Shown here: positions 1 through 12,461 of the stretch, in pieces
Position numbering within the stretch: position 1 is the stretch's first letter
Layout: each line of letters begins with the position of its first letter
Origin: Shinisaurus crocodilurus
Taxonomy: Eukaryota; Chordata; Lepidosauria; Squamata; Shinisauridae
DNA length: 64,000 nt
Reading direction: 5' to 3'
Assembly: GCA_021292165.1 (NCBI GenBank)
Contig: CM037878.1
Location: 232,777,546 to 232,841,545 of the forward strand
Notes under the pieces: model-generated
Seen by the model: only the letters and a program-made list of their open reading frames with translations
What the model was told of the DNA's origin: nothing
The model's database searches: none
Position numbers and translations under genes: made by a program

Positions 1-756
1 CAAATGTCATTTTTTTGCCTTTGGCACAGATTGTATGAGCACAGAAAAAGGATGTGCTTTATCATCTAGAAGACTAGCAGTGGCTGCAGTGCAGAAATTC
101 CAAGGAAGATTTGAGACATGGAAAATGGAATATTAAAGGTGACCTGTTCATATGTATTTTTAAATAAGGGGGAAGTATTTTCAAGTTTGTAATATCAACT
201 AATGACCATATTCAAATATAGCTAAATTTAGTGGAACTAGTTTAGTGATAATTTTAATCCACCAGCTGAAAACGATACACAAGACATTCTAAATACTAAG
301 GTTAACCCAAACTACCAACTGGTTTGGGGAAACATTTTCTGAAGTGTTGAAAAAAAAAAGTCCCCCTTGTGATAATTTTTTTTTCTGTGTTCTTTGCCTC
401 TCTCTCTCATTTCGCTGTGTTTTCTCTCAGTTATATCATTACATAAATAAATCTGATTGGCTACACAGTATTGTGATGTTGTCCTGTTCACTCTGTGATC
501 CCTGATTGGCTGGGATCATCATCGTATATAATAATCCAGAAAGCCGCAATAATAACGGCTCTGAAGCTGCAGCAATAGGGATAATGACATCACTGCACAG
601 GATTGGAAAAATGTTGTAGCCACTACAATTAAAGCATGTTTGCAGAAATATGTATACACACACACACACTACTATTTTCAGCCCCAAAATTGAAACAACA
701 GAATATTTGGATTAGACCGACTTTTCAATGTGTTTACATTCACATTAAAGCAACTA

Positions 757-1005
757 CAGTAATACCTTGGATTGGAAGTAACTTGGCTTGAGAGCATTTT
801 GTAAGACAAGCAAATGTTTAAATATTTATTTAATTTTTTTGACTTGATATACAAGCAACGTCTTGCAATACAAGTATTGTAGTACGGCTTAAATTAAAAA
901 TCTCTGTACAAATTTTTTTTGCGGGATTTCATTTTGATATAAGAGTGTTTTGGATTACAAGCACGTTTACGAAATGAATTATGCTCTCAATCCAAGGCAT
1001 GACTG
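757..1005. mobile_element. Tc1/mariner-like MITE, copy 1
   Basis: A 249-bp element flanked by TA on both sides (755-756 and 1006-1007). Its termini are inverted: CAGTAATACCTTGGATTG on the left, and on the complement of the right end CAGTCATGCCTTGGATTG. There is no coding capacity. A second copy lies at 22448-22697. The TIR form and TA target fit the pogo/Tigger side of Tc1/mariner; the subfamily is not certain. Confidence 0.85.
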
Positions 1006-1021
1006 TACAGTTTTTCTCTAA

Positions 1022-1470
1022 GGGCTGGTTCGTACGACACGGAAACTGCAGGGGAGCAGAAGCCCCCTGCGGTTCCCGTGTTGTGCATACGCCAGCCGGG
1101 GGGCACCCCCACGGGACGGGCGTGCGCGCGAAGCACACAAAGTGACTATGGGTGGTAGAGGGGTAAGCACCTACCACGCGTGGCCACCCTGCCGTGAGAA
1201 CAGCAGGCGGCCATCCGGCATCCCATGGGGGCTGCACAGAGGAGGCAGCCCAGAGCGGCCAGAGCTGCGGCCGCTCTGGCCTGTAGGGGCAAACGACCCC
1301 TCTGGGTATCCCGAGCCGCCGCCCCCTAGCGCCGGGAGGCCCGCACTGTGGTGCAGGGACTGCTGGCTCCACTGGGGTCCACCCACGCACACGGGGCGCA
1401 GGTAGTCTGCGGTGCCCCGCCGGACCCCACAGGCGGCCTCGTGGTGCCTCCCCCACTCACCGCCTGGGTC
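1022..1470. repeat. GC-rich unclassified repeat with terminal hairpin
   Basis: About 450 bp of GC-rich, CpG-containing DNA in an AT-rich intron. Its first 76 bp (1022-1097) fold back imperfectly: GGCTGGTTCGTACGACACGG on one arm against GGCTGGCGTATGCACAACAC on the other. Long open frames run through it on both strands but none resembles a protein. It is probably a DNA-transposon derivative truncated by the SINE piece that follows. Confidence 0.5.
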
Positions 1471-1632
1471 GGACTTTGGGCCAGTTACTGCCTCTCAGCC
1501 TAACCTACCTCGCAGGGTTGTTGTGAGGATAAAATGGAGAGGAGGAGGAGGACTATGTAAGCTGCCTTGGGTTCCTTGCAGGAAAAAAGGCAGGGTATAA
1601 ATACAATAAATAAATAAATAAAATAAATAAGT
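1455..1632 (+). mobile_element. SINE (tRNA-derived, L2-tailed), 3' part only
   Basis: The 5' tRNA-like half is missing. What remains matches the body and tail of the copies at 50757 and 59748: GGTTGTTGTGAGGATAAAA, then GCCTTGGGTTCCTTGCAGG, AAAAAGGCAGGGTATAAAT and an AAAT-rich tail. Confidence 0.85.
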
Positions 1633-3399
1633 GAATAATTTTCATGGCACTTCCTTTGCCAGCACCTCCCTGGCCACTGCCTGAAACACATTTCCCAACA
1701 TTGATTAGCCTATACACTACTGAATAGCCTGTCAGGCATATCTGTCAAATGTTAGTAAGATGTGAAAGCATTGTACAAAATTTTAGTAGCCGAGATATTC
1801 AGAGAGAAATATAAATTTGGATTTGTTTTGGGATATTTTACTACTGTGAGATATATCAGAATTTGGCTTGGGCTTGCAAAATGCCCCCAAATCCATTTGT
1901 GTAAGCTTTTTGTTCTTGTTGAGGAGGGTTAAATGAAATCTAGTGTCACAGCTCTGCTGCTCTGCTGTGCAAAGTGAATGGTTGACCATCTTCCTAGCTT
2001 TTGTATATACCTTGAGTATTAAAGAAGTTTGCTTGAGAAAGAAAAAACATAGTAGGCTGATGGTACCTGCATAATGGAAAATAAAAACCATTGTTGTATG
2101 GAATACTCGAACAAAAAAAGATATTATTGCAATTTGAATCTAGCCAAAGCAAGATAAAAAATAGTCTGAATTTTTGAAAATGGCTCATAAGCAGCAGCCT
2201 TGGGGAACTGCAAGGGTAAATGACCACTAGTGCAATACCAATAGCGCAAGCTGGTGTGATGGGTTTCCTTGGAAAACCTGCAGCGCCAGCATATGCCATT
2301 ACAAGCACGTTTGTAATGTGCTGTTGTACTAGAGGTCACTTATGGTGGTGCTATGTCAATTGCGTATTTCCTGTCTGTGTGCTTATCATCTCCTTCCCTC
2401 CTTTTCAACTTGTAATATGTAAATACACAGAGATTACAAACACACCACAAACTTCCAATACAGTCTTCAGAAGGAAACTGATCCTATCAAGCCTCTGGAA
2501 TTTTCTACCACTTAGTGGAATGGGATGCGCAAAACCCTCTTATCCTTATTCTAGTTAATATTAATAAAAATCCCCCCGCCCCTGATTTACAAGACCTCTA
2601 TTCTATATAGTGTCAATTTGTTTTGGCTACAAATCACTTTCTGAAGCTGTAGTTGGGTTACGAAGCCATGTGTTGACAGTTTTCTGAAACAGAAGAAATA
2701 CAGTCTCTAGCACCTGAATATAACTACCATTACAGAAAATAGGAAATATCTGCAATCACAATTAATAGCACTGTCAAAATTTAGACTGTAATGTAAATGT
2801 ATTCTTAACTCACTGCTATATATTTTCCTGCTGTATACTCCATAGCTGAAATCAGAAATAAAAGTGAACTTGGACTAAAGTCAATTTCTGTTATGCCTTA
2901 ATTTTTCTGCCCTCAAGAGTCTGATGATTGCATGCATCTGTTTCACTGGATTTTCCCCTGCAAGATAACTACTACCAAGTTATCCATACACTTGGATAAC
3001 CTTTCATTGAAAATTCTAAATCAACTGAAGATAATTAGCTGCCTCAGCCACACACAAAGATCATCTTCCACTCGTAATGACATTATTGAAAAATATAGTA
3101 TATTTCCTGGACAAAAAAGAAAGTCATAAGTCACAAGTTAATACTAAGAACCTAAACATATCTATATGAATTACAAAATACAGAGCATACCACTGTTTGT
3201 TAGTAATATGCTGCATTAGTTAGGTCGGGTTAAAGGTAACCTGATATTAATTTTGGTTCTATATGAACTTATCAGTCTCTTGATAAGTGACCAATGTGCC
3301 TTGTAGCTTCCTCCTGATCCTAATTGTCTCCTGTCATTGCAATGTAAAAGCACAAGCCAATTAGCATCTCTTCCTGTTAAACTTAATTTCCTGTTAGAC

Positions 3400-4510
3400 A
3401 ATCCAAGTGAGTGGAAGACCGACAACCGGGTCTTCTGCGTGGGTTCAATGCTAAGGGGGTAGCGAGTCCTGGGGCGGCCTTCTCCGAGATCCCCAGCGAC
3501 TATCACCCTTAGCCCAGAACAAAGGGATAACTTATAGCCACAGAAGTATCTTTTAGAAAACAAGTTTATTTACAACATTACCTTCACAAACCCAGACACA
3601 CGCCAGCAATACAGCTTATCAGTACGGTACAAAGTAGCAAGCAAGAAGTCTTAAGGACACCGTGATTTCAGGGCTCTCAGCTAGTTAGTTCAGCTCGGGT
3701 CCCGGCAGAGGCCCGGTCAACCGCACGCTGCTAGCTGGGTTCCCAGCGGAGGCCCGGTCCACCCAAGCGGCTAGCTGGGTTCCCGGCAGAGGCCCGGTCT
3801 ACCCAAGCGGCTAGCTGGGTTCCCGGCGGAGGTCCGGTCTACCCAAGCGGCTAGCTGGGTTCCCGGCGGAGGCCCGGTCTACCCAAGCGGCTTGTGAGTG
3901 ATTTCAGCTTGGTTTCCCGGGGGTCCGGTCAACCCAAGCGACCAGTGATTTCAGCTAGCTGGAGCGTGCCGGGTGTGGCTACCCGGGGTTGCCGATCCTT
4001 CGTTCTCTTACCCCAGGCATGGGGCAAGATTGTTGATCAGGTCCAACAACCCAGTTCCCTTGCGCAGGGTGTTTTATACCTTGGTGTTTCAGGTAGCCCC
4101 TCCCTCCGTGATCAGGTGGGTTGACACCATCCCTGAGGGGTGGCCTTTTGGGTCAGGTGGGCTGATGCCCTCCCCCCGTGGGATGGGGTCCCTTTGAAGC
4201 TACTTGCTTAATGGTCCCATCCTATGGTGTTGAGTGGCCATTTCTTAGGGGTGCCGAAGTGTCTGCTCTGGAGAGGTATTCAAGTCTTATGTAGATGGGG
4301 CTGATATGCGAGAGCATTGACAAACCTGGTGATGCTTCCTGCCTTCCCCCCTGGGGTGATTCTATGCAGATGTTGTTTGTCCCCTTTGTCATCTGTGGAG
4401 ACTGGCTGTCTCCCCCCCCCCCGGGTCTCCTTCCCCCCTCCTTGGTGAGTGTGTGTGTGTCAGGCCGGGGGCTTAGGTTGGCTTTCTCCACAAAGTGTGT
4501 TTCTGCCAAA
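3400..4510 (-). mobile_element. LTR-like block, boundaries uncertain
   Basis: On the minus strand this block has a TATAAAA box (4072-4078) followed about 500 bp downstream by an AATAAA signal (3565-3570), the order expected of U3-R-U5. The possible termini TGTTAGAC on the left and GTCTTGACA on the right give TG...CA ends, but I could not find a convincing target-site duplication. It carries a 40-bp minisatellite between the TATA box and the poly(A) signal. No retroviral coding sequence is attached. It could be a solo LTR of an ERV or Gypsy-type element. Confidence 0.45.
3730..3889. repeat. 40-bp minisatellite, four full units
   Basis: Four head-to-tail 40-bp units (3730-3769, 3770-3809, 3810-3849, 3850-3889) begin GCTAGCTGGGTTCCCGGC and end ACCCAAGCG, differing at a few positions. 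Degenerate units flank them at about 3693-3725 and 3907-3940. Confidence 0.92.
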
Positions 4511-4931
4511 TGAAATAAGTCTTGACATCCTTCTCCTTATTTTCTAAATGGAGCTATGTCCTACACCTTCCTCCCTATGTCCTACAGGCAACACATTTAG
4601 GAAAACCATCACATATAGTGACAAGGCTTCTTGGGACATGCTGTTACTTCCTGAACTTTGATTTGTTCAGTTAGAGATGCAGCATCCAACAAAAATAATT
4701 CTATATCCCTCACTTTCCCCAGGTATGGATATTTCATTGACCTAAAACCTTGCAATGACATAGGAGTAGTATAAAGTCAGAGTTGTGCTTCCTTGTGCTA
4801 CTTATGGTTGGGAAACTCCTGGCTTAATTAGGTGGATAATAAAATATCTGAGTTTCCTGAAATTGGAGAATAATTGGAGAAATTGGAAATAAGGCAGGGG
4901 TGCAGAACCTGAGATCTGGGGTCCTAATCCA

Positions 4932-6079
4932 CAGTGGCGTAGCGTGGGTTGTCAGCACCCGGGGCAAGGCAAGTAATTTGCGCCCCCTAACCCGTGGATT
5001 TTAGCACTCGAGTCTCTTCCACTAGATTAGTTAAAGAAACCCTTACCCCCTAAGCACATGTATTGTTTGTTATGAAAATACTGATGTAATTAAAGTAAAA
5101 TGCATCTAAATACAAGTTTATTTTCAAACACTTTATTGAGTGCGAACATGCATTACACATTCTCCACATTTTCAGCAGGTCTATGAATACAAATCTAAAA
5201 GCCCACCCACCCACACACTGGTCTGTCTGGATCAGGGGCCCTGCAAGTACTCTAAAGTAAAAATGAAAAACAAAACTCAAGCATGTAGGTGCTAGATACA
5301 CATTTAAAATAATGTCCAGAAATTAACTGTGTTTTCAGAAGCTGATCTGATTAGAGAAACGGCTGGTTGTATATTCAGTGATACATTATTTGCTCTTTAA
5401 ATGACATGATACAGGTTTGTGGTTTTTGTTTTTGTTTTACAATTACTGTGTGTAAAAGGCTTGATTTTTTTCCTTCAGATGTGATGTTTTAACCTCAACT
5501 AGAATAACTCATTACATTCTATCAGGTAGGGACAGTTGTCAGGTTTGCACAATATACACGTCAAAAAACAAAAACAAAAATGGAACCTCATACTTCCCCC
5601 AATATAATTTTAGTTAAGAAAACCATCTAATTGTTCCAGTTGTCACAAATATGCATTTTTCCAATTTAAAATGTTTTTCATGCTAAAAGAGCAGTGCATT
5701 TATGAGCATTGTTGTGATCCTACCCACATCTGGTTTTGAAACAAAGCTGAATCATGAATTTCTTTATTATTATCATGATCACCATTAAACAGTTTATAGG
5801 GCATGCCAGTTTGGACACAGAAACTTCTGGGGAAATCCACCAGCAGTAGCCGTTTTCTCACTCTTCCACTGGAGAAGCTAAGGATGCAATCCTCAGCACA
5901 TTTACCGGAGAGTAAAAGTCAAGGGGACTTTTTTTTTCTGAGTAAACACCTTTAAACTCATGGGGTTTAAACTCATACTTTTAGCGCAAAGAGTATGGGT
6001 AAAAAATAATTTTTAAAAAACCTCAAAAGCCCTCTCGACTAATTGACAGCACAAAGCGCGCGCCTTCCAGAGAAAAGAA

Positions 6080-6111
<32 letters not shown>

Positions 6112-6819
6112 CGCCGCCGCTGGATCCTAGCATCTATCTCCGAGAGCTGGAGGACTCAGACGCACAACGGGCGCTAGCTAGAGTGCCTCAGCTGCTCTTT
6201 GCCGCCCTCTGCAGTAGTGAGCGGGGCACTGCAGCCGCCTCCCCTGCAGCGAGCGGCGGTGGCAAGCAGGCCTCTGGATCTAGTAGCTGGTGGTCCGAGC
6301 CGGTCCCAGTTTAGCGGGCCTGTTCCGGGGCTGCCGCTCCCCTGCTCTAGAAAGCAGCCAGCGACGGACCTAGTGACTGCGACCGACATTGCGCCCGCAC
6401 TTCTCCGGCAGGTTTCCCAGTGGACGACGAGGTTGAAGTTAAGGCTTTAACTCAGAGTCCCCTGATGTTGCTGTAAAGTCCCCACCCCCCCCCGCCGCCG
6501 CCGCCGCTTTCTTTCTCCCCGCCTTGCAGAACGGTCTTCAAGGGAAGATCTGAGAGGCCGCATGCATGAGACTTTGAAACAATATTTCGAGTTTATTTTA
6601 CATGTACCGGACGCCGCCCGTTCCCCCCCTCCCCACCCCTTAAGGCAACCAGTCCACCCTCCAGAAGGAAAGGGTGGCTCGGATCGGATTCGCACAGCCA
6701 GCACTGCTGAGAGAGTGAGTGAGCCAGGCAGGGGCAGAGAGCTGCGAGTGCGAGCGCCCCCCCCAGATGTTGCGCCCGGTGCGGCCGGCCCCCCCTGCAC
6801 CCCCCACGCTACGCCTCTG
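4932..6819. mobile_element. Inner hAT element with CpG-rich core, 1888 bp
   Basis: The 8-bp target duplication CTAATCCA is exact on both sides (4924-4931 and 6820-6827). The inverted ends are CAGTGGCGTAGCGTGGG on the left and, on the complement, CAGAGGCGTAGCGTGGGG on the right. No transposase is recognisable. On the minus strand the right third (about 6819 down to 6047) is very CpG-rich, like a promoter and 5' UTR, and an AATAAA signal lies near the other end (about 5132-5137). This fits either an internally deleted autonomous element or one carrying captured host sequence. An old TAGGATTGCA-type repeat fragment sits at about 5885-5975. Confidence 0.85.
6083..6122. repeat. (CTG)n-(CCG)n compound trinucleotide repeat
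   Basis: About nine CTG units run directly into CCG units at the edge of the CpG-rich core of the inner hAT element. Confidence 0.95.
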
Positions 6820-7734
6820 CTAATCCAGCCCTCCTAGTTTTCCTGCAAAAGCCACATCCTCCTTCCTGGCCCCACCTCATTTGCCCCAACCACCAATTGT
6901 TTGGTGGTTTCCTGGCAATCCCCCCCCCCTTCTAAAAGGTTGAAATGGCTCTTAATTACTGGCATGTAAGAGCTACAATATGCTGATTTTGGGGGCGTTT
7001 TTTGAACCACCCCTTTTGCCTTCAACCCTGCCCACCACTGGAATGCAGCACCTGAGTGATTCTCCGAAATGGAATCCGGCCCTCAGGCTGAACGAGGTTC
7101 TGCACTCCTGCTATAATTCCTCCACTGTTAAGAAGTCAGTGGAACCCTATCCTCCCCTTCAAACATGCTGCCTTATTTGGACTCTCCAGCAAGTATTTAT
7201 TGTGTGAGATATAAATTACAGAGACTTTGCTAGTCTTTGTCATCAAAAGGTAAACATATGAGTAGCATACCTCCTTTAGTAGTCATTGAGCATGGACCTT
7301 GGATTTCTCTCAGTTTAAAAGAAAAGAAAAAAGTAGTTTTTCCAACTATGTTCCCTTTTTCAACCTTCTAGGCTTGGGTCTATGGAATCCCCTGCCACAA
7401 TGTCTAATAAAGACCTCAGAGAGACCTCTCAATTAGGGAATCCTGTATTAACTATGAAATCTTTAATTTCTGCCACCAAAATAACCCCCTGTACTTTATA
7501 GAAACCCAATAGCTTGGTTCCTATGGCATAGACAAGGGATTGAACACCCCCTCTAGAAACAAGGTATACAATGAACAAAATTAAGATGTTTTTTAAAATG
7601 GAATTTTACATATACCGTAGGTATAAAGGACTGCTATTCAGATAGAAGGATGAGATTGCCTAAGTGTATAGTTCTTAGCTATCCAGCTCTAAACATACTT
7701 TATTACATTTCCTAACATTTAAGAGAGTGTTCCT

Positions 7735-8400
7735 CAGCTATATAAGCTCCCAATAGCTTCTGAACCCATACCCCCAGAATAAAGAGACAAGTTTGTTGGA
7801 GTCTAAAAGAGCAACAACTTTATTAAACTCATTCAGTTAAGGGAGCTGCAACGGGCAAATGGCCTAACATAAATAACTCCCTTCTTCTAGTGTAGGTTCC
7901 CTATCAGAGTGTGATAGCAACTTTCCTCCTACTATCCCAGTCTTTTGGGATGAACTCTCCAGGCTCAGGGTCAATGGCTAGCCTTTCACTAACCCAAGGC
8001 CCCTCATAGCCCGCACCTTTAAGTTCCGAGGGAGGCTTACCTGCTCCACCCCTCAGGCCTCATGAGTTTGTTTGGGTGAATCAGGCAAACCCAGGGGGGA
8101 GGACCTATCCCTGCCACTTCAGTGCCTCAGGGTACTCCCTGAATGTTAACTTCTGTGTTCCTTCCCTTAAAGCCCACCATGTATCTGCCCTGATAGCTTG
8201 AAGTCTCCCCACCTCCACTTGGCAATTGTTACTAAGGCAGCTACAACTGTTTTAGACCCAATACAAAGTACTGGAGCCAGGCTTCTAGCCTACCTGGTTA
8301 TATTATAACCTTACTCAAAGGTCACTCACAGTATAAAACATTACAAGACAGAAGCAAATAAAAATATAGTGTTTCTCTACAAACCCCTAAGCTTTGTTAA
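7735..8400 (-). mobile_element. Possible LTR fragment
   Basis: On the minus strand an AATAAA signal (7819-7824) is followed by a short terminal stretch, and the block is richer in GC than its surroundings. No paired TG/CA ends with target duplication were established and no coding sequence is present. It could also be an unclassified repeat. Confidence 0.28.
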
Positions 8401-9784
8401 TCTTGCTAACCAACGGGTAAGACCACATGACAAAATTTCATCATGTGCATGCAGTAGTCAGCTGCCACACTACATATTGAATAACCAGGTTCTTTTTGCA
8501 AGAACAATGGCTACTAACAAATACAAATATATTAAAATGTTCTGACATCAACACTCCTCTTCCCTAGCACAATGAGCTTATCTACACAAATCATACTTTG
8601 GTGAGGTTGCTAAGAATGCTTTTGTTAAGAGATCACTGCACACCTACTTTTATCCAGTTCCCAAAGATCCCAGAGAAAGTGAATTACTATTAAATCAGTT
8701 TATGTCTGTAGTGTAGATAGCCTTTAAGAGGTTAAAAATGAATTCCTCATGACTTAGCACATTGGTTACTGAACTTCTATTCTCCTAAAAATCTATTCCT
8801 TGCATGTCTTTCCAGTAAATGACTACAGGAAAGTCCTTTCAAAACAAAATATTTTCCACAGTACAGCTTCCAAAATGGAAGCTTTTCATCTGTCATTTCT
8901 CACTACAGAAGCAATGCATAAATGCCAGTCATTATTTTATGAATATTGGTGTAGAGTAAAGATACTAAAATAACCTTAGTGCACCACCTCTCTGCCTATC
9001 TTAAATTCTTTGACTAAAGTTTTATTTGCTCTCTGTTGGTGGTTTACCAAGCTTTTGAGTAGGCTGAAGGTATCTGCTGAGATAATTGCTTCTTCTGCAG
9101 CCAGTTCTTGGTCTTTCCATGTGATTCCACAGTGCAGCTAAAGTCCTCGGAAAATAGTATTGAATTGGGGATCTTCATCACTTCATTTTTTCTATTAATA
9201 TTTCTATAGTATGATAGGCCAAAATGTCCACCACATTTACCGTATGTGGTGTTTGTGTAACACTGTGAAAATAGAATAATTGCTACTGCAATCTCTCTGT
9301 TGCAGTGACTAGCCTTGGTTATAATCAAGTTTTGTTACAAAATGAATAAGGTGCCCCTATCACCATTCTTGATGTAACAGGGAACAATTTGCTGAGGCTG
9401 GATCTTGAGACCAGTTGTAAGACATACAAAGCTGGGCAAGGGATTCATATCTCTCTTTCTGCTCTGATTGGCTACATAAACTTTGTACCAGCACATTAAT
9501 TACTAGGGTGCCCAGAGGGGAGCCAATTCTTTAACCTTTTGTGACAGCCCCTGTTTTAGAAGGTTATAGGGTCCACAATTTGGCTAAAATGGGGAAAGCT
9601 AGGAATGGGAATTTGGACTTCATTAAGGACCTCCTATCTTTTCCCCGATAATTTGAGCCCTGAACTAGGTATTCGCTAGAGACACTTCTGACAGGATAAT
9701 AGCCAGGGACATATAAGTCCATGCAACTTGTACATGTCTCTGCAGTTACTGGTGAATTCAGACATAGCTATCTTCTCTCTCATA

Positions 9785-10830
9785 CTTAAGCATGCCTTGG
9801 TGGACATGTTCACTAGATTCCATGAGCTTAGTGGATTATGGGAATGCTGTGGATGTAATTTATCTTGATTTCAGCAGAATATTTGATAAAATTCCCCATG
9901 ATATTTTCATTAGCAAACTAGTTAAATGTGGGCTAGATGATAGTACCATGAAGCTGGTTTTGTTACACAGCTGGTAACAAAACCATACTTTTTTGAGTGG
10001 GGTGCTGCAGGGCTCTGTCTGGGATCCAGTGCTCTTCAGTATTTCTATTAATGAATTAGATGAAGAGGGGGAAGGGGAATTTTATCAAATTTGTGGATGA
10101 CACAAAACTCAAAATTCAAGATGTCCTTGATACAATGGAAAACTGAGCTGAAACTAACAATGTGAAATTCAACAGAGACAAATGCAAAGTTTTGAATTTA
10201 GGCATCGTAACAACAACAATCAAATATATATGATGGGTGATTCCTAGTTTGGCAGTAGTATATGTGAAAAGAATCTCAGGATTGTAGTTGATTACAAACT
10301 GAAAAGAAATCAACAGTGTGATGTGGTTGCAAAAAAGGCTAATGCAGTTTTAGGCTGCATTAATAAACCATAGTCGAGTAATGGGAAGTAATAGTTCAAT
10401 TTTATTCTGCACTAGTCAGACCTTATCTGGAGTACTGTGTCCAGTTCTGAGCACCACACTTTAAGAAGACTGTAGACAAATTGGAATAAGTTCAGAAGAG
10501 GTCAAACAAAGATTGACTGTGGTATGGAAAACAAGTCATATGAGGAAAGGATGAAGGAACCTGGCTCAGAAGAAAAGACTGAAAGGGAACATGATAGTAG
10601 GAAACATGGTAACACTATTCAAATACTCGAAGGGCTGTCACAAAGAAGAGGTCAAAGACTTGTTCTCTGTTGCCCTAGAGGGCAGGACTAGATCAATTGG
10701 AATTCAGTTACAGAAGGGTAGATTTTGGTTATAATTAGAAATAAAATTCTTGATGGTAAGAGTTCGAAAATGGAAACCATTACCTTTGGAGGTCTTCAGC
10801 AAAGAAGAGCAAATCCTGAAAGTATTTGCA
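9785..10830 (+). mobile_element. CR1 LINE fragment, decayed
   Basis: Translation shows the CR1 reverse-transcriptase core GNAVDVIYLDFSRIFDKIPH, then many stops and frameshifts. Downstream pieces match the same CR1 landmarks as 39135-40650, for example LEYCVQF-like coding near 10425 and the NGLKL-like segment near 10690. It is 5'-truncated and lacks a clear 3' tail. Confidence 0.85.
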
Positions 10831-10852
10831 TATTTCCCATATATTTGCATTA

Positions 10853-10880
10853 AGTGTGTGTGTGTGTGTGTGTGTGTGTC
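10853..10880. repeat. (TG)n microsatellite
   Basis: About 13 uninterrupted TG units at the end of the CR1 fragment. Confidence 0.95.
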
Positions 10881-12461
10881 TATATCTATTGTCTTATAGG
10901 ATGGGTAATATTGTGAAGGCCTATGGACTAGCGTGGACTTTTCAGTGTTTGACATCTGTGCAGAAGATTCTCTTATATATGCCTTTTCCATCTAAGTCAG
11001 TTCCTGACCTGCTGCAGAGAGAATGCTATACATTTTACATACCATGAAAAAGGAGTTACCATCATCTTTTATATCAACATTTTTTGATATAGCTGAGATA
11101 GAATAATTAACATATCCTGATGTCTTGGGATACTGAGCTTCAGATACAAAACAGTATTTCCTTTATAAAAAGCTTTCAGAAGTGTCCTTATTGTTCCAGT
11201 GAGAAGATACATTTGTACTACCGTATATAGATTGTGTTATCTGAATGCATATAAAATAAATTGTTCTTGTGAAATCTTGTGACATACATAAGATTTAAAC
11301 AAAAAAAGTCTTATTATTTCAAAGAGCTCATCAGCTTAAGACTTAAGGTTGTAAGAAACAGCTGAAATTATTTAATATTCCTGGAAAGTGGAATGACTGA
11401 GGAAGCCTGCAGTTTTCATGTTAATAATTCTGAACAGTAGAACAGAATTTCCAATTATACCTAGATGTTATCTCACATATAACAGATGTTATCTGTAAAT
11501 ATCAATCATTTAACAGTAATTAAGATATGTATGTGCTGAAAGTAATGAAACAATTTAAAGTATGAAGACCTAACCCCCCTCAAATTAAAGTGATCTTAAA
11601 GAATATTAATGAAGAATAAATTTGATTCACTAATCTCTATACTTGACTACAAGCATTCTGAGCCCATCTCGCTAATGTTAACTGTCACATACAGCCTTTA
11701 CTGTACAATCAGCTGATATTATGTTATGCCTTTCTGTCTTCCATTAGCTCTCTGAAAATCCCTTCCAGTTGCAAATAAAACAGCTTCAGGTTACCCAAAG
11801 CCCGAAACCATATAAATTGTGAGAGCAAGCATCTACTTCTTTGGCTAGTTCTGCAAGGGAGACTTGGATAAAGTCCAACATCTTATATATCAGTCCTCTG
11901 CTTTTGCGCATACTTGCTATCTGCTCTTGGCACAATCCTGAAAAAAGATAATTGCAACCCTGTTCAGTTGAAGAAACCATAGACCTGAAACAAATATTAT
12001 TTTTGAAGTTCTGTGCTTTGAATTACACTTTTCATATGACCAGAAGCCATACAGGAACTTAAGAAATGCAAAGCTATCAGAAACAGAATGTGAAATAAGC
12101 AAAATGTGAAATGACTAGACTGAAAGAAAAATAAAATGCATCAAAGCAATCCAAACACATTAATCATTCACATCTGTTTTCAAGATCCAGGCAAGAGAAG
12201 TTGAACCCCTCTTTCCCCAAAATTTTGTATAATTTTTTCCTCCCGTTGGTTGAGAGAATGTAATGATTGGAAAAGTCAGCATACAGGTCTGTTTAAAAAT
12301 ATATTCATTCTGTCCTTGTATTTTACAAAAAACATTTAAGATAAAATAAGATAAAATAGAACTCCAATTAGTATCTTGCACAGAGTATACATGATGGGCT
12401 GTGGTCCTTGCTGTCAGCAAGTGACTAGAACAAAACTGCCTAGACAAGCCCATCATCAGGG

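Larger units (their letters stand above)
4895..7110. mobile_element. Outer hAT-like element, interrupted
   Basis: The left end CAGGGGTGCAGAACCTGAG and the complement of the right end, CAGGAGTGCAGAACCTCG, are inverted. The element is split by the inner hAT at 4932-6819, leaving only about 37 bp of its left end. An 8-bp target duplication is not visible, so the outer ends are less certain than those of the inner element. Confidence 0.6.

Noticed and set aside
929..1456. 175-codon open frame on the minus strand
   Set aside because: It lies in a GC-rich repeat where stops are rare, runs into the mariner MITE, has Pro/Arg-rich low-complexity content and overlaps other open frames in the same region.
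3216..3563. 115-codon minus-strand frame reaching into the LTR-like block
   Set aside because: No protein resemblance; spans the boundary between intron and repeat.
3730..3889. CRISPR-like array
   Set aside because: The units are contiguous 40-bp tandem repeats without spacers, in vertebrate DNA.
6047..6819. Alternative ROBO1 promoter CpG island
   Set aside because: It lies inside a hAT element with its own target duplication and downstream of the Ig2 exon, so a native ROBO1 promoter is unlikely; possible promoter activity is kept as a finding.
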